Shown in pieces: positions 1 to 9,274 of a stretch of DNA of 41,056 nucleotides (its first letter is position 1; the number at the start of each line of letters is the position of its first letter). Both the position numbers and the translations under genes were made by a program. Origin of the DNA: Pueribacillus sp041725775 (GTDB taxonomy: Bacteria > Bacillota > Bacilli > Bacillales > UBA6769); the NCBI RefSeq assembly GCF_041725775.1, contig NZ_JBEUEL010000027.1:1-41056 (forward strand), given 5' to 3'. The notes beneath the pieces were generated by a model that ran no database searches, was not told the origin of the DNA, and worked only from the letters and a program-made list of their open reading frames with translations.

Positions 1-261
1 GAGAAGGAATTCATAGAGCTACTCTTCTATATCCGAGAACACGATAACTTAGACGATGTCATGAAAGCAGTCAATCAATTAAGCATGATGGGTCCAAGCC
101 ATGTCACAACCGAGAAGATCGTCTTTATTTGTGAACAAGTGGAGCCTATAGAGTCACAATCGCTTTACCGTGATGAGACTACGGCTCAATCCGAACACAA
201 TTTGAAAGCTTATGCAGATCTCTTTCAACAACAGGAGGAAGAGGTGACGCACTGTGGATAA
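1..261 (+). CDS. istA: IS21-family transposase IstA, C-terminal fragment (window-truncated)
   Basis: The frame is open from base 1 to the TAA at 259-261, so only the last 86 codons are visible and the start lies upstream of the window. No catalytic DDE residue falls in this part. The assignment rests on position: the stop codon overlaps the start region of an IstB-type gene, the usual translational coupling in IS21 elements. IstA is the recombinase that cuts and joins the element ends. The fragment itself is not diagnostic. Confidence 0.6.
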   Translation, partial: EKEFIELLFYIREHDNLDDVMKAVNQLSMMGPSHVTTEKIVFICEQVEPIESQSLYRDETTAQSEHNLKAYADLFQQQEEEVTHCG

Positions 262-1019
262 AAAACAGCGATTGGTAGAGTTATGCAGAATTACGGTTAC
301 CAAGTATTCGTCACATGGTTCAAGAAGAAACGTCATTTAAAAATCCAGATGAAGCATTTGATGTGTTGCTTCAGGTGCTTCTCCAAGAACAAAGCGATCG
401 TTTCGTACGTGCGAAACAAAACCGAATCCGAGCAGCGAATTTCCCGCAAAAAAAGCTGTTGGAAGAATTAGTAGAAGAGACCTTACCCGAACAGGCAAGA
501 CAAAAGCTACCTCATTTAAAGACACTTGAATTTGTAAAGGAAGGACAAAATGTCATTTTAGCTGGTTCTCCTGGTACAGGGAAAACACATCTAACGATTG
601 GACTTGGAATGGAAGCATGTTTAGCCGGCTATAAAGTGTTTTTTGCGACGGTACCGTCGTTCATCAATCAACTAAAAGAACACCGTTCTGAACGAACATT
701 ACGGTCCTTTGAATTAAAGTTTGAGAAGTATGATCTTGTGATTATTGATGAGCTCGGTTATATCTCTTTTGATAAAGAAGGTGCGGAACTCTTATTCACC
801 CACCTCTCTTTACGGGCTGGAAGAAAATCAACGATCATTACAAGTAATTTACCATTTCTAAAATGGCAAGAAATCTTCCACGACCCTGTTCTGACCGCAG
901 CACTAACCGATAGACTGACGCATAAATCACATGTCATCAATATGAATGGCCCTTCCTATCGAATGAAAGAAACGCAGGAATGGATCAATTTTGAAGCCAA
1001 TCAAGTGGATCAAAATTAA
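254..1019 (+). pseudogene. istB: IS21 helper ATPase IstB, frameshifted near its N-terminus
   Basis: IstB is the AAA+ ATPase that helps IstA choose targets. The long frame (ATG at 315 to TAA at 1017-1019) has a Walker A motif GSPGTGKT, a Walker B region VIIDELGY and the C-terminal sensor region with ALTDRLTH, all typical of IstB. The family N-terminus (LVELCAELRLPSIR-like) is split: a GTG at 254 reads VDKKQRLVEL in one frame, and AELRLPSIRHM continues in another frame from 285. One extra base near 284 explains this. Translation from ATG 315 would give a 234-residue protein lacking the first 20 or so residues. It is either a decayed copy or has a sequence error. Confidence 0.75.
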
Positions 1020-1035
1020 ATTGCGAAGTGGATCA
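1003..1035 (+). repeat. Direct repeats AAGTGGATCA x2 in the IS21 right end
   Basis: Two identical 10-mers start at 1003 and 1026. The second is part of the palindrome AAGTGGATCACTT. Spaced terminal repeats are the transposase binding sites of IS21-type ends. Confidence 0.6.
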
Positions 1036-1048
1036 CTTTTCACTTGCG

Positions 1049-1500
1049 AAATACAAAAAAACAGCAAAAAACCGAGTCATGACTGCCATTACCAAGTTTA
1101 TCGAAAAGAAGCTAGGACTTAAGGTCAATATGGAGAAAAGTCGAATTTCTCGTCTAGCCAAACGAAGTTTTTAGGTTTTGGATTTTACTTTGACCCAAAT
1201 AAAAAGCAGTTTCAACCGAGACCGCATGAGACGACTGTTCAGAAATTCCAACGAAAACTTCGGTCAAGAATTCGTGTCATCATTTGGAAACAATGCAAGA
1301 ACAACAAGAAGAGAATCAACGCTCTTGTCCAACTCGGTATACCCGAAGGAGAAGCGAAAGGCTTAACTTACTGCCGAAAAGGCTATCGTTTTATTGGATT
1401 ATCGAAAGTCATCCATCGAGCATTATTAAACAAACGTTTAGGGCAAAGGGGAATTTCCTTTGCCCTAAATTATTATCTAAAAGTACACATTGAAATATAA
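1049..1500 (+). pseudogene. ltrA: Group II intron reverse transcriptase/maturase, 3' remnant
   Basis: Two frames together encode the C-terminal third of an LtrA-type protein. The first (from about 1049) reads KKTAKNRVM and then FIEKKLGLKVNMEKS, the end of the reverse transcriptase domain, and stops at 1172-1174. The second (from 1165) continues as KFLGFGFYFDPNKK and runs through the maturase (domain X) region to YYLKVHIEI and a TAA at 1498-1500. A one- or two-base indel near 1165-1172 separates them. The catalytic YADD box is missing because an IS21 end replaces everything upstream. The gene cannot make a working protein. Confidence 0.85.
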
Positions 1501-1503
1501 ATT

Positions 1504-1537
1504 GAACCGCCGTATGTACGTACGGTGGTGTGAGAGG
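1504..1537 (+). ncRNA. Group II intron domain-V-like hairpin (relic)
   Basis: Four bases after the reverse transcriptase stop codon, ACCGCCGTA (1506-1514) pairs with TACGGTGGT (1521-1529, one G-U pair) around TGTACG, followed by GTGAGAGG. A hairpin of this kind at this place is the 3' structural core of group II introns, shortened here at the tip. Domain VI and the intron 3' end are not identified. Confidence 0.5.
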
Positions 1538-1650
1538 AAAGTTAATCAACATTCCCTTCTACTCGATCTTTAAGAGAGAAGAAATTAGTTTTGTGCTAAG
1601 ATAATGAAGTAAACGACATAAACAAGATTGCGGAAAGAGTGAGAATTACA

Positions 1651-2070
1651 ATGTACTCAATATTAAAGGATATTCAAGTTCGTTATGGGGAAACTGATCA
1701 AATGGGAGTTGTTTATCATGCGAACTATATTATTTGGTTTGAATTAGGTAGAACGGAATTAATTCATAGTCTCGGATTGAGTTATGTAGAAATGGAAAAG
1801 AAGGGGATTATTTCTCCAGTTATTGATGTGCAAGCATCTTATAAAAAACCCGTTCGATACGGAGATAAAGTGAAAGTAAAAACTTATATCAAAAAATATG
1901 ATGGGTTAAGAGTAACGTATCACTATGAAGTATTAAATGGAGAAAATGAAGTGTGTGTGACGGGTGAAAGTGTACATATTTGTGTTATTAAAGACAACTT
2001 TCGTCCAATTGCCATTCGAAAGCATTTACCAGAATGGCATGAAGCGTATGAAAAAGTGAAGTTGAGTTGA
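1651..2070 (+). CDS. yneP: Acyl-CoA thioesterase, 4HBT family, YneP-like
   Basis: This 139-residue hot-dog-fold protein probably hydrolyses acyl-CoA thioesters in the cytoplasm; the substrate is unknown. The N-terminal motif VRYGETDQMGVVYHANYI carries the conserved Asp and the His-Ala-Asn of the YbgC/FadM branch. ATG 1651 is chosen because GGAAAGAGTGAG lies at a normal distance upstream; an in-frame GTG at 1639 overlaps that ribosome binding site. The next gene is a YneQ homologue 7 bases downstream, and the yneP-yneQ order is known from Bacillus subtilis, which supports the name. Confidence 0.85.
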   Translation: MYSILKDIQVRYGETDQMGVVYHANYIIWFELGRTELIHSLGLSYVEMEKKGIISPVIDVQASYKKPVRYGDKVKVKTYIKKYDGLRVTYHYEVLNGENEVCVTGESVHICVIKDNFRPIAIRKHLPEWHEAYEKVKLS

Positions 2071-2077
2071 TCTTGAA

Positions 2078-2395
2078 ATGGCATTTGGAATAACGAGAAG
2101 TGAGTTAAGCAAATGGAAGTATAAAGTGTTGCAAGGGGAAATCGCTTTTTTAACTCATTACTGGTTTGATGAACGTTTTCCCGAGGCTAATACAGTAACA
2201 AAAGTAGGTTGTATTGATATTGAGCGATTAATCTATTGGGGAAAGCAATACAATTTGAAAGACTCTTGGATCGATAGAAGAAATGCGTTTCCGCATTTTG
2301 ATCTAATTGGGGAAAGGCAAATATTCATTTTAAAAAAAGAAAAACAATGGGATCAAATTCATCGTTTTCAGTTAATTCGTCAAACATGGGATTGA
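2078..2395 (+). CDS. yneQ: YneQ-like conserved hypothetical protein
   Basis: This 105-residue soluble protein has no signal peptide or membrane segment. It resembles Bacillus YneQ throughout (GEIAFLTHYWFDERFP, then a TVTKVGC stretch, then FPHFDLIG). Its function is unknown. It follows yneP with a 7-base gap and is probably co-transcribed with it and with the GDSL hydrolase 7 bases further on. Confidence 0.75.
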   Translation: MAFGITRSELSKWKYKVLQGEIAFLTHYWFDERFPEANTVTKVGCIDIERLIYWGKQYNLKDSWIDRRNAFPHFDLIGERQIFILKKEKQWDQIHRFQLIRQTWD

Positions 2396-2402
2396 GTCAT
2401 TG

Positions 2403-3200
2403 ATGAAAAAAAGATTATTGTTAATGAATATTTTTCTTGTTGCTATTTTGTTAATTGGGTCATCGATTTATTTTTTTAAAATGAAGGTAAGTAATCATAA
2501 AGCGATTGAAGCGGTAACAGTTCAAATTTTACCTGAACGTACACAATTAATTGAAAGGAAACGAGTAAATATTATAGGATTAGGTGATTCACTAACTGTA
2601 GGTGTTGGTGATCCATCTAGTCAAGGATATATCGGTATCGTGAAAGAAAAATTAGAAATGAAAAACGTCATTACAGTTCATTTAAAAAATGAAGCGAAAA
2701 AAGGATTGCGTAGTGAGCAATTAGTAAAAAAATTGAAGAAAAAAAAATTACGTGAAGACGTAAAAGAAGCAGATGTTATTTTCCTTTCACTAGGTGGAAA
2801 TGATATAATGAACGTGTTTAAAAATCATTTTTTTCATTTGAACGTTCATTTATTTGAAAAACAAAGTGAAGATTTTGCAAGTAACTTAAAACAAATTATG
2901 CATCTCATTCGTAAAGAAAATACCGACGTTCCAGTTGTTATGATTGGATTGTTTAACCCATATTTCACTTATTTCTCAGAAATTGTTGAAATTAATCAAA
3001 TCATCCACATATGGAATACCGAATCAAAAGAAGTGCTTAGTCAATTTAATGATGCGTATTTTGTTGAGATCGACTCCATTTTTTCTAATGATAACGATGT
3101 GTTGTTACACGAAGATAACTTTCATCCAAATCGAGAAGGATACGAACGTATAGCCGAAACAGTGATGAAAGAGTTACATGAGCAACAGATCATTAGATAG
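2403..3200 (+). CDS. GDSL/SGNH-family lipase or esterase, membrane-anchored or secreted
   Basis: The 265-residue protein starts with a Lys/Arg-rich tip and a hydrophobic stretch (residues 5-23), so it is exported or anchored. It then shows the SGNH blocks: GLGDSLTVG with the nucleophile Ser, SLGGNDI (block III Asn) and DNFHPNREGY with the Asp and His of the catalytic triad. The family hydrolyses esters or lipids. The layout resembles YpmR of Bacillus, but I would not fix the name. ATG 2403 or the adjoining TTG 2400 could be the start. It follows YneQ closely and precedes the possible DNA-glycosylase-fold gene by 25 bases. Confidence 0.85.
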   Translation: MKKRLLLMNIFLVAILLIGSSIYFFKMKVSNHKAIEAVTVQILPERTQLIERKRVNIIGLGDSLTVGVGDPSSQGYIGIVKEKLEMKNVITVHLKNEAKKGLRSEQLVKKLKKKKLREDVKEADVIFLSLGGNDIMNVFKNHFFHLNVHLFEKQSEDFASNLKQIMHLIRKENTDVPVVMIGLFNPYFTYFSEIVEINQIIHIWNTESKEVLSQFNDAYFVEIDSIFSNDNDVLLHEDNFHPNREGYERIAETVMKELHEQQIIR

Positions 3201-3225
3201 TGAATGTTTTTTTGGGGAGAGTGAG

Positions 3226-3870
3226 ATGAGCGAATCTTTTCAAACGATCATTGAAAAATTAAGTGAAAATTATAGTGTGCAATCATTAATTCCAAACACG
3301 GCTACTTTTATATTTATTTTAGAATCTCCACATGTTCAAGAGTTAAAACATCAAGCGCCTATCGCTGGTTCTTCAGGTAAAACGATGACAACTAAGCTGC
3401 TTGGGGAAACGTATAATCAGCCGTTAGGTTTACTAATTAAACAGAATCTTGAGGTAAGAAATTACGAGACCTTGTTAAATAAAATTGGGGTTATGAATGT
3501 TTCGAACATTCCGTTGCAACGAAAAGCATATAACGACGAACAACTTGTCCATCGTTACGAGTCATTTTTTACTTTGTTGGAAAAAATAAGAACGACAAAC
3601 GAAAAAACAACATATGCTTCAGAGAAATTGAATGAATTACAATGCATCCTATTATCCCGTTTTAACAGTGAGTTAGAAAAACTGCTTGATCGGAAATGTA
3701 CAATCATCCCATGTGGTCGATTTGCACAAAAATTTTTAAAACTATCGACCGTGAGAGGCGAGGATTGGACGATTATTCATAATATCCCTCACCCGTCTTA
3801 TAATTCTTGGAATCAAGCAAAGTATAAACAAAAAATCGATGAACTTCTACAAGCATTTATCTATCGTTAA
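3226..3870 (+). CDS. Hypothetical protein, possible uracil-DNA-glycosylase-like fold
   Basis: This 214-residue cytoplasmic protein shows FILESPHVQEL near the N-terminus, then PIAGSSGKTM, then IIPCGRFAQKFL and IPHPSYNSW near the C-terminus. An early ESP/active-site strand, a middle P-x-G-x-F-A strand and a late HPS loop recall the uracil-DNA glycosylase superfamily (HPSP motif), but the match is partial and activity is unproven. ATG 3226 is chosen because GGGGAGAGTGAG precedes it; an upstream ATG at 3178 lies inside the previous gene. Confidence 0.6.
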   Translation: MSESFQTIIEKLSENYSVQSLIPNTATFIFILESPHVQELKHQAPIAGSSGKTMTTKLLGETYNQPLGLLIKQNLEVRNYETLLNKIGVMNVSNIPLQRKAYNDEQLVHRYESFFTLLEKIRTTNEKTTYASEKLNELQCILLSRFNSELEKLLDRKCTIIPCGRFAQKFLKLSTVRGEDWTIIHNIPHPSYNSWNQAKYKQKIDELLQAFIYR

Positions 3871-3938
3871 ACGGTTTAGAAATCATTAAAAATTGGAATT
3901 ATAGTAATAAAAGTTCAAAATTTTAAGGAGATATTCAT

Positions 3939-5360
3939 TTGAAAACGTTTTATGAGTTTAATTTAAGCCACGAAGTGATTCAATCAGTTAGCGCGCTAGG
4001 ATTTGAAGCGGCTACACCGATTCAAGAACAAACTATTCCACTTGCGCTTGAAGGTAAAGATGTTATCGGACAAGCTCAAACGGGGACAGGAAAGACTGCG
4101 GCGTTCGGAGTTCCAATCATTGAAAACAGTGATAAGCAAAACCGAGCAATCCAAGCGGTTGTGTTAACGCCAACGCGAGAATTAGCAATTCAAGTTGCGG
4201 AAGAACTAAATAAACTCGGGCAACATAAAGGGATTCGAACTGTACCGATCTATGGAGGTCAAAGTATTGATCGCCAAATTCGAGCATTAAAAAATAAACC
4301 TCAATTAATTGTTGCAACACCTGGGCGATTAATGGATCATATGCGCCGAAGAACGATACGTTTTCAAGGAATTAAAACAGTCGTTTTAGACGAAGCGGAT
4401 GAAATGTTGAATATGGGGTTTGTTGAAGATATTGAATTGATTTTAAGTGAAATGCCGACCGAACGACAAACGTTACTATTTTCAGCAACGATGCCGAATC
4501 AAATTCGCATGCTAGCTGAGAAGTTTATGGATAAACCACAATTAATTAAAATTAAAGCTAAAGAAATGACTGTTTCGAATATCGAACAACAGTATATTGA
4601 AATACAAGAGAAAAAGAAATTTGATGTATTGTGCCGTTTCCTTGACATTCAAGCGCCAGAACTTGCCATCGTGTTTGGGCGAACGAAAAAGCGTGTTGAT
4701 GAACTTTCTGAAGCATTGATTAAACGAGGATACTTTGCCGAAGGTATTCATGGCGATTTAACACAATTAAAGCGTGATCAAGTCATTCGTAAGTTTAAAG
4801 ATAAAACGATTGAAATTATGGTAGCGACAGATGTGGCAGCGAGAGGGTTAGACATTTCTGGTGTCACACATGTCTATAACTTTGACATTCCACAAGACCC
4901 TGAAAGTTATGTCCACCGAATCGGAAGAACAGGACGAGCAGGACATACAGGGTTAGCGATAACATTTGTTACACCGAGAGAACTAGACCATCTAAAAGTG
5001 ATTGAACGAGTGACGAAGAAAAAAATTGTTAAAATAGCAATTCCAACTTATCAAGAGCTATTAGTCGGTCAACGCCAGCATGCGATCGACGCATTGTTAC
5101 AAACAGTAGAGGAAGAAGATTTAAAAGAATATAAAGTAGCTGCTGAGCAATTATTGGAAGATATAGACTCCGTTCAATTAGTGTCAGCTGCATTAAAATT
5201 GATAACAAAAGAACCGAATACAACGCCAGTTAAATTAAGTGCGATTGAGCCATTAAGAGCGAAGAAAACAAAACGGAGAGAAAATAAAAAGCGTAATTAT
5301 AGTAGAAACCGTGAGCGAAGATATAGAAAGAAGCAGAGCCAGTCAAGAAGACAAAGATAA
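3939..5360 (+). CDS. cshA: DEAD-box RNA helicase, CshA type
   Basis: This 473-residue helicase unwinds RNA in ribosome assembly, cold adaptation and RNA decay. It shows the Q motif (FEAATPIQEQ), motif I AQTGTGKT (residues 46-53), motif II DEAD (about 150), motif III SAT, and motif VI HRIGRTGRAG (about 327). A very basic Arg/Lys/Ser tail in the last 35 residues probably binds RNA. The start is TTG: AAGGAG at 3925-3930 lies 8 bases before it and no ATG is suitably placed. A terminator follows at 5394-5424. The length and tail fit CshA (about 490 residues in Bacillus) better than other DEAD-box paralogues. Confidence 0.92.
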   Translation: MKTFYEFNLSHEVIQSVSALGFEAATPIQEQTIPLALEGKDVIGQAQTGTGKTAAFGVPIIENSDKQNRAIQAVVLTPTRELAIQVAEELNKLGQHKGIRTVPIYGGQSIDRQIRALKNKPQLIVATPGRLMDHMRRRTIRFQGIKTVVLDEADEMLNMGFVEDIELILSEMPTERQTLLFSATMPNQIRMLAEKFMDKPQLIKIKAKEMTVSNIEQQYIEIQEKKKFDVLCRFLDIQAPELAIVFGRTKKRVDELSEALIKRGYFAEGIHGDLTQLKRDQVIRKFKDKTIEIMVATDVAARGLDISGVTHVYNFDIPQDPESYVHRIGRTGRAGHTGLAITFVTPRELDHLKVIERVTKKKIVKIAIPTYQELLVGQRQHAIDALLQTVEEEDLKEYKVAAEQLLEDIDSVQLVSAALKLITKEPNTTPVKLSAIEPLRAKKTKRRENKKRNYSRNRERRYRKKQSQSRRQR

Positions 5361-5393
5361 AATTGTTAATCATGGGTCTCCTCCCGTAACAAG

Positions 5394-5424
5394 CTGCCCT
5401 TTTCAAAATGATGGGGCAGTTTTT
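5394..5424 (+). terminator. Rho-independent terminator of cshA
   Basis: CTGCCC (5394-5399) pairs with GGGCAG (5414-5419), followed by TTTTT. Confidence 0.85.
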
Positions 5425-5493
5425 CATTGCATCATGTTATTGAACCTAGTGTTTGTTTAATTAACCTTGATAACATTTCTAATGGACCTGATA

Positions 5494-5502
5494 TGTTAAA
5501 AT
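5494..5502 (+). promoter_or_regulatory. Extended -10 promoter element upstream of the dynamin gene
   Basis: TGTTAAAAT fits an extended -10 hexamer (TG-N-TAAAAT) 35 bases before the start codon. A TTGATA upstream is not at standard spacing, so this is a candidate only. Confidence 0.35.
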
Positions 5503-5536
5503 ATAAGTACTATAGATAAAGAGTGGGGAACAAGTG

Positions 5537-8500
5537 ATGAATATAAAAGTTTCGGAGAGAGTGACAGAAGACATCATAACTGAATGGGTCAATCGCCTAG
5601 CGGTTATTCGACACCGAATGCAAGAAAAAGGTGATGATGCGAGCGGGGAAAAAATGTGGCAGCTTATTCGTAAAGCTCAAAAACGTGAATTTTCTATTGG
5701 TTTTTGTGGGCATTTTTCAGCTGGAAAATCAAGTATGATTAATGAACTGTGGAATGAAAGCTTATTACCGTCGAGTCCGATTCCGACGAGTGCAAATTTG
5801 GTGAAAGTGAGAACTGGTGAACCGTGGGCACGGGTTTATTTTAAAAATCGTGATCCAGTCCAGTTTGCCTATCCGTACGACATTAACAAAGTAAAAGCCT
5901 ATTGTCTCGATGGCGATGAGGTGGACTCTGTTGAAATTAGTCATCCGAGCGAACATTTTCCGAATCAAGTTGCAATTTTAGATACTCCGGGCATTGACTC
6001 AACGGACGATGCTCACCGTGTTGCGACAACGTCTTCACTTCATTTAGCTGATGTCGTTTTTTATGTGATGGATTATAATCACGTCCAATCGGAATTAAAT
6101 TTTCATTTTGCAAAAGAAATTAAAGAGCAAGGGAAACGCCTTTACTTTGTCATTAACCAAATTGATAAGCATCATGAAGGAGAACTTCCATTTTCTGAGT
6201 TTAAACGTGGAGTAAAGATGGCGTTTAATCATTGGAATATTGATCCAGACGGCATTTTCTATACATCATTGATGCAACAAATTGACTTTAATGAGTTAGA
6301 CGAATTAAAACAGTTTATTCAATCGTTAATTGAAAAGAAAGACGAACTCTTTATTAGCAACATTCAAAAGGCATCCGCAACTATCATTAATGAACATATG
6401 CAATGGATACAAGCTAAACATGAGGAGAAAAGAGAACAGTTTCAAACTACGATCGCATCTGCTGACGTCAGTCGAGTAAAAGAGGATTATGAAAATGCTT
6501 TACATCGTAAAGAGAAACTTGAAGGTAAGCTTGAACATTTTGAACAAGAAATAAAAATCGAAATCGCAAACATATTAAAAAATGCGATTCTAATGCCTTT
6601 TGAAACACGAGACCTTGCGAAACAGTATTTGGAGGCAAACGAAGAGAATTTTAAAGTTGGTTTTTTATTTTCCAAAAACAAAACTGAACAAGAGCGACAG
6701 CGAAGAATGGATGCGTTTTATACTAATTTTATGGAAAAGGTGACTTCACAACTCGACTGGCACATTAAACAATTACTTGTTGAACAAGCGAAACAGAATG
6801 AAATTAACGACAATACGCTATTTACATCAATTTATGATGAAGACATCGATATTCCAATTGAGATATTAAGTGAACAAATAAAAACCGGTGCAAGTGTAAA
6901 CGGTGACTATCTTTTAAAATATGCGGAAGACGTTGCAGACGAAGCAAAGAAAATTTATCGAGCTTTTGCGTTTAAAATGGTTGATAAGCTATTAGCTCGG
7001 CTTAGATCAAATGTTAATGATGAACTAAAGGAGCTTAAGACGACTATTGAACAAAATGAAGGGGTCATTCGTGCCCTAGAGGCAGAAAAACGGCTTCAGC
7101 AAGCAGAACAACACATTTATGAACAATTCCATTCGATATTATTAGAAAAATCTACAATTTCTTCTGCTGAAGTCGCAGATGCATTATCAAGCCTTCCAGC
7201 TGACCCACAGGTTACGATTGTCCATGACGAGGAGGAAATTAACGCTTCACAACAAATAAGTGAGCGAGAGCGACAATCGCAGCCGAATCATCATGAAAAA
7301 AGTGTGCGTGAACCGAATCCGATCGAGAATGTCGAAGAAACAATAAATAAACTTAAATTGTTCGCTCATGAAGTAAGTGAAATAAAAGGGTTTACGACGA
7401 TAGCGAAAGAAATGCAAGAGCGGGCAAATCGTTTAGAACATCAACGTTATACCGTTGCATTATTTGGAGCGTTTAGTGCAGGGAAGTCTTCGTTTGCAAA
7501 TGCGTTAATCGGGCATCCCGTACTACCTGTATCACCAAATCCAACAACGGCTACGATTAATAAAATTATGCCTGTTGATGAAAAACATCGTCATGGAACG
7601 GTTGTCGTCAAAATGAAGTCTAAAAAAGATCTATTTCATGACATTGAGACGTCGATGAAATTTTTAGATGAATCGATCGAATCTCTACAATCCGTAGAAA
7701 AGAAAATCGCAACGATTCATAGCGAAAACTTACAACCGAAAGCAAAACCGCATTATGCTTTTTTAAAGGCAGTTGAAAAAGGAATCGAGTTTTACCGTAA
7801 ACGCGCTGGTAAAGAGTTTGTCATTTCGTTAGATGAATTTCAATCTTTTGTTGCACAGGAAGAAAAAGCGTGTTTCGTCGAATGGGTTGAGCTTTATTAT
7901 GATTGCTCATTCACTCGACAAGGAATTACGTTAGTTGATACACCTGGAGCTGATTCAATTAATGCTAGACATACAGGTGTAGCATTTGAATATATAAAAA
8001 ATGCTGATGCTATTTTATTTGTAACGTATTACAATCATGCTTTTTCACACGCTGATAAAGATTTTTTAACACAACTTGGAAGAGTAAAAGACGTTTTTGA
8101 ATTAGATAAAATGTTTTTCATTGTCAATGCTGCAGATTTAGCTAAATCTGATGAAGAGTTATCCTTAGTTTTAACTCACGTTGAAAATAATTTACTTCAA
8201 CATCAAATTCGTAAGCCGAGAATTTTTCCAATTTCAAGCCAAGTCGCGTTGTTGTCACGTCTAGGGAAAAGTGGTGAAATAACGGATAAACAATACGAGA
8301 GATTAAAAGAATTACTTCACGAAAATGAAAGCGAAAAGAACGGATTATTTGAGAAAGGGTTTGCTTCCTCCAAGATTGAAACGTTCGAACGTGCATTTCA
8401 CCAATTTATTCATGTTGAATTGACAAGTACAGCAGTAGCAGCAGCAAAGACGGAGATGACACGAACGATTGCAACATTACATGATTGGCTTTCGTCAGCA

Positions 8501-9274
8501 AAACAAGGGGAAGAAGTACGTTTACAGCAAAGAAAAGAGACAGAAAAAACTAGAAGAAGCTTAGTCGAACTTATCGAAACGATTCATCCGACTTCAGAAA
8601 AACAAGCGCTTCTTCAAGAGATTGAAGAGTTATTTTATTATGTGAAACAACGGTTGTTTTTACGGTTTAACGATCGATTTCAAGAAGCATTTAATCCAGC
8701 TGTACTTCAAATCGATGAACGATCAATAAAGGAAAAATTAAAAATTAGTTTACAACAACTCGTTGATTCAATTGAATTTGATTTAGTTCAAGAAATGAGA
8801 GCAACTTCATTACGAGTTGAAGCTTTTTTGCGTAAACAAGTAACAGCGGTTTTTAAACAAGCTGAAGATAACATTCATAATCTCGTTTCCGCTAAGTTTT
8901 TACATTCATTTGAGCTTGGAAAAATTGAGATTCCGAACTTCCAAGAATCGTTTTATTCGTTGAATATACAGTCTTTATATCCACTTCTAGCGATGTTTAA
9001 AAATCCGAAGCAGTTTTTTGAGCATAACGGGCAAATTGAGATGCGAGAAGTGTTTGAAGATGCGCTACAACAACCAGTGGATCATTATTTACAAGTGAAC
9101 TTTGAGCAGTTTAAAACATATTATGAAAACGAATTTTCATGCGGAATTGAGGCAATGCAAAAACAACTTGAAAAAGAAATTGAAGATTACTGCGAAGGAA
9201 AACTTTCAGTCCTTTCTGCTACCGTTGATCTTGAACACTTAGAAACGACATACAATAAAATAAAGGCACTATAA
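5537..9274 (+). CDS. dynA: Dynamin-like GTPase with two tandem GTPase modules (DynA family)
   Basis: This 1245-residue protein is a head-to-tail fusion of two bacterial dynamins, as in Bacillus DynA (YpbR, about 1190 residues), which tethers and fuses membranes and helps against membrane damage and phage. Module one has P-loop GHFSAGKSS (about 59-67), G3 DTPGIDS (about 150) and G4 NQID (about 208). Module two has GAFSAGKSS (about 645), DTPGADS (about 802) and NAAD (about 866). Long helical, Glu/Lys/Gln-rich stalk regions follow each GTPase. There is no signal peptide. It acts at the inner face of the membrane. Starts at 5537 (ATG) and 5534 (GTG) are equivalent; GTGGGGA precedes both. It stands alone between two terminators. 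Confidence 0.92.
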   Translation: MNIKVSERVTEDIITEWVNRLAVIRHRMQEKGDDASGEKMWQLIRKAQKREFSIGFCGHFSAGKSSMINELWNESLLPSSPIPTSANLVKVRTGEPWARVYFKNRDPVQFAYPYDINKVKAYCLDGDEVDSVEISHPSEHFPNQVAILDTPGIDSTDDAHRVATTSSLHLADVVFYVMDYNHVQSELNFHFAKEIKEQGKRLYFVINQIDKHHEGELPFSEFKRGVKMAFNHWNIDPDGIFYTSLMQQIDFNELDELKQFIQSLIEKKDELFISNIQKASATIINEHMQWIQAKHEEKREQFQTTIASADVSRVKEDYENALHRKEKLEGKLEHFEQEIKIEIANILKNAILMPFETRDLAKQYLEANEENFKVGFLFSKNKTEQERQRRMDAFYTNFMEKVTSQLDWHIKQLLVEQAKQNEINDNTLFTSIYDEDIDIPIEILSEQIKTGASVNGDYLLKYAEDVADEAKKIYRAFAFKMVDKLLARLRSNVNDELKELKTTIEQNEGVIRALEAEKRLQQAEQHIYEQFHSILLEKSTISSAEVADALSSLPADPQVTIVHDEEEINASQQISERERQSQPNHHEKSVREPNPIENVEETINKLKLFAHEVSEIKGFTTIAKEMQERANRLEHQRYTVALFGAFSAGKSSFANALIGHPVLPVSPNPTTATINKIMPVDEKHRHGTVVVKMKSKKDLFHDIETSMKFLDESIESLQSVEKKIATIHSENLQPKAKPHYAFLKAVEKGIEFYRKRAGKEFVISLDEFQSFVAQEEKACFVEWVELYYDCSFTRQGITLVDTPGADSINARHTGVAFEYIKNADAILFVTYYNHAFSHADKDFLTQLGRVKDVFELDKMFFIVNAADLAKSDEELSLVLTHVENNLLQHQIRKPRIFPISSQVALLSRLGKSGEITDKQYERLKELLHENESEKNGLFEKGFASSKIETFERAFHQFIHVELTSTAVAAAKTEMTRTIATLHDWLSSAKQGEEVRLQQRKETEKTRRSLVELIETIHPTSEKQALLQEIEELFYYVKQRLFLRFNDRFQEAFNPAVLQIDERSIKEKLKISLQQLVDSIEFDLVQEMRATSLRVEAFLRKQVTAVFKQAEDNIHNLVSAKFLHSFELGKIEIPNFQESFYSLNIQSLYPLLAMFKNPKQFFEHNGQIEMREVFEDALQQPVDHYLQVNFEQFKTYYENEFSCGIEAMQKQLEKEIEDYCEGKLSVLSATVDLEHLETTYNKIKAL

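Larger units (their letters stand above)
1..1048 (+). mobile_element. IS21-family insertion sequence, 3' part
   Basis: The segment holds the tail of an IstA-like transposase followed directly by an IstB-like ATPase, the two-gene layout of IS21 elements. The left end lies outside the window. Downstream of istB the 10-mer AAGTGGATCA occurs twice, 23 bases apart (1003-1012 and 1026-1035), as expected for the multiple terminal repeats of IS21 ends. The right boundary is estimated at about 1045-1050, because reverse-transcriptase coding sequence starts there. The istB frameshift suggests the copy is inactive. Confidence 0.75.

Noticed and set aside
1178..1493. Two short plus-strand frames over the reverse transcriptase remnant
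   Set aside because: They are out-of-frame readings of the maturase segment, which itself reads without stops in the frame ending at 1500.
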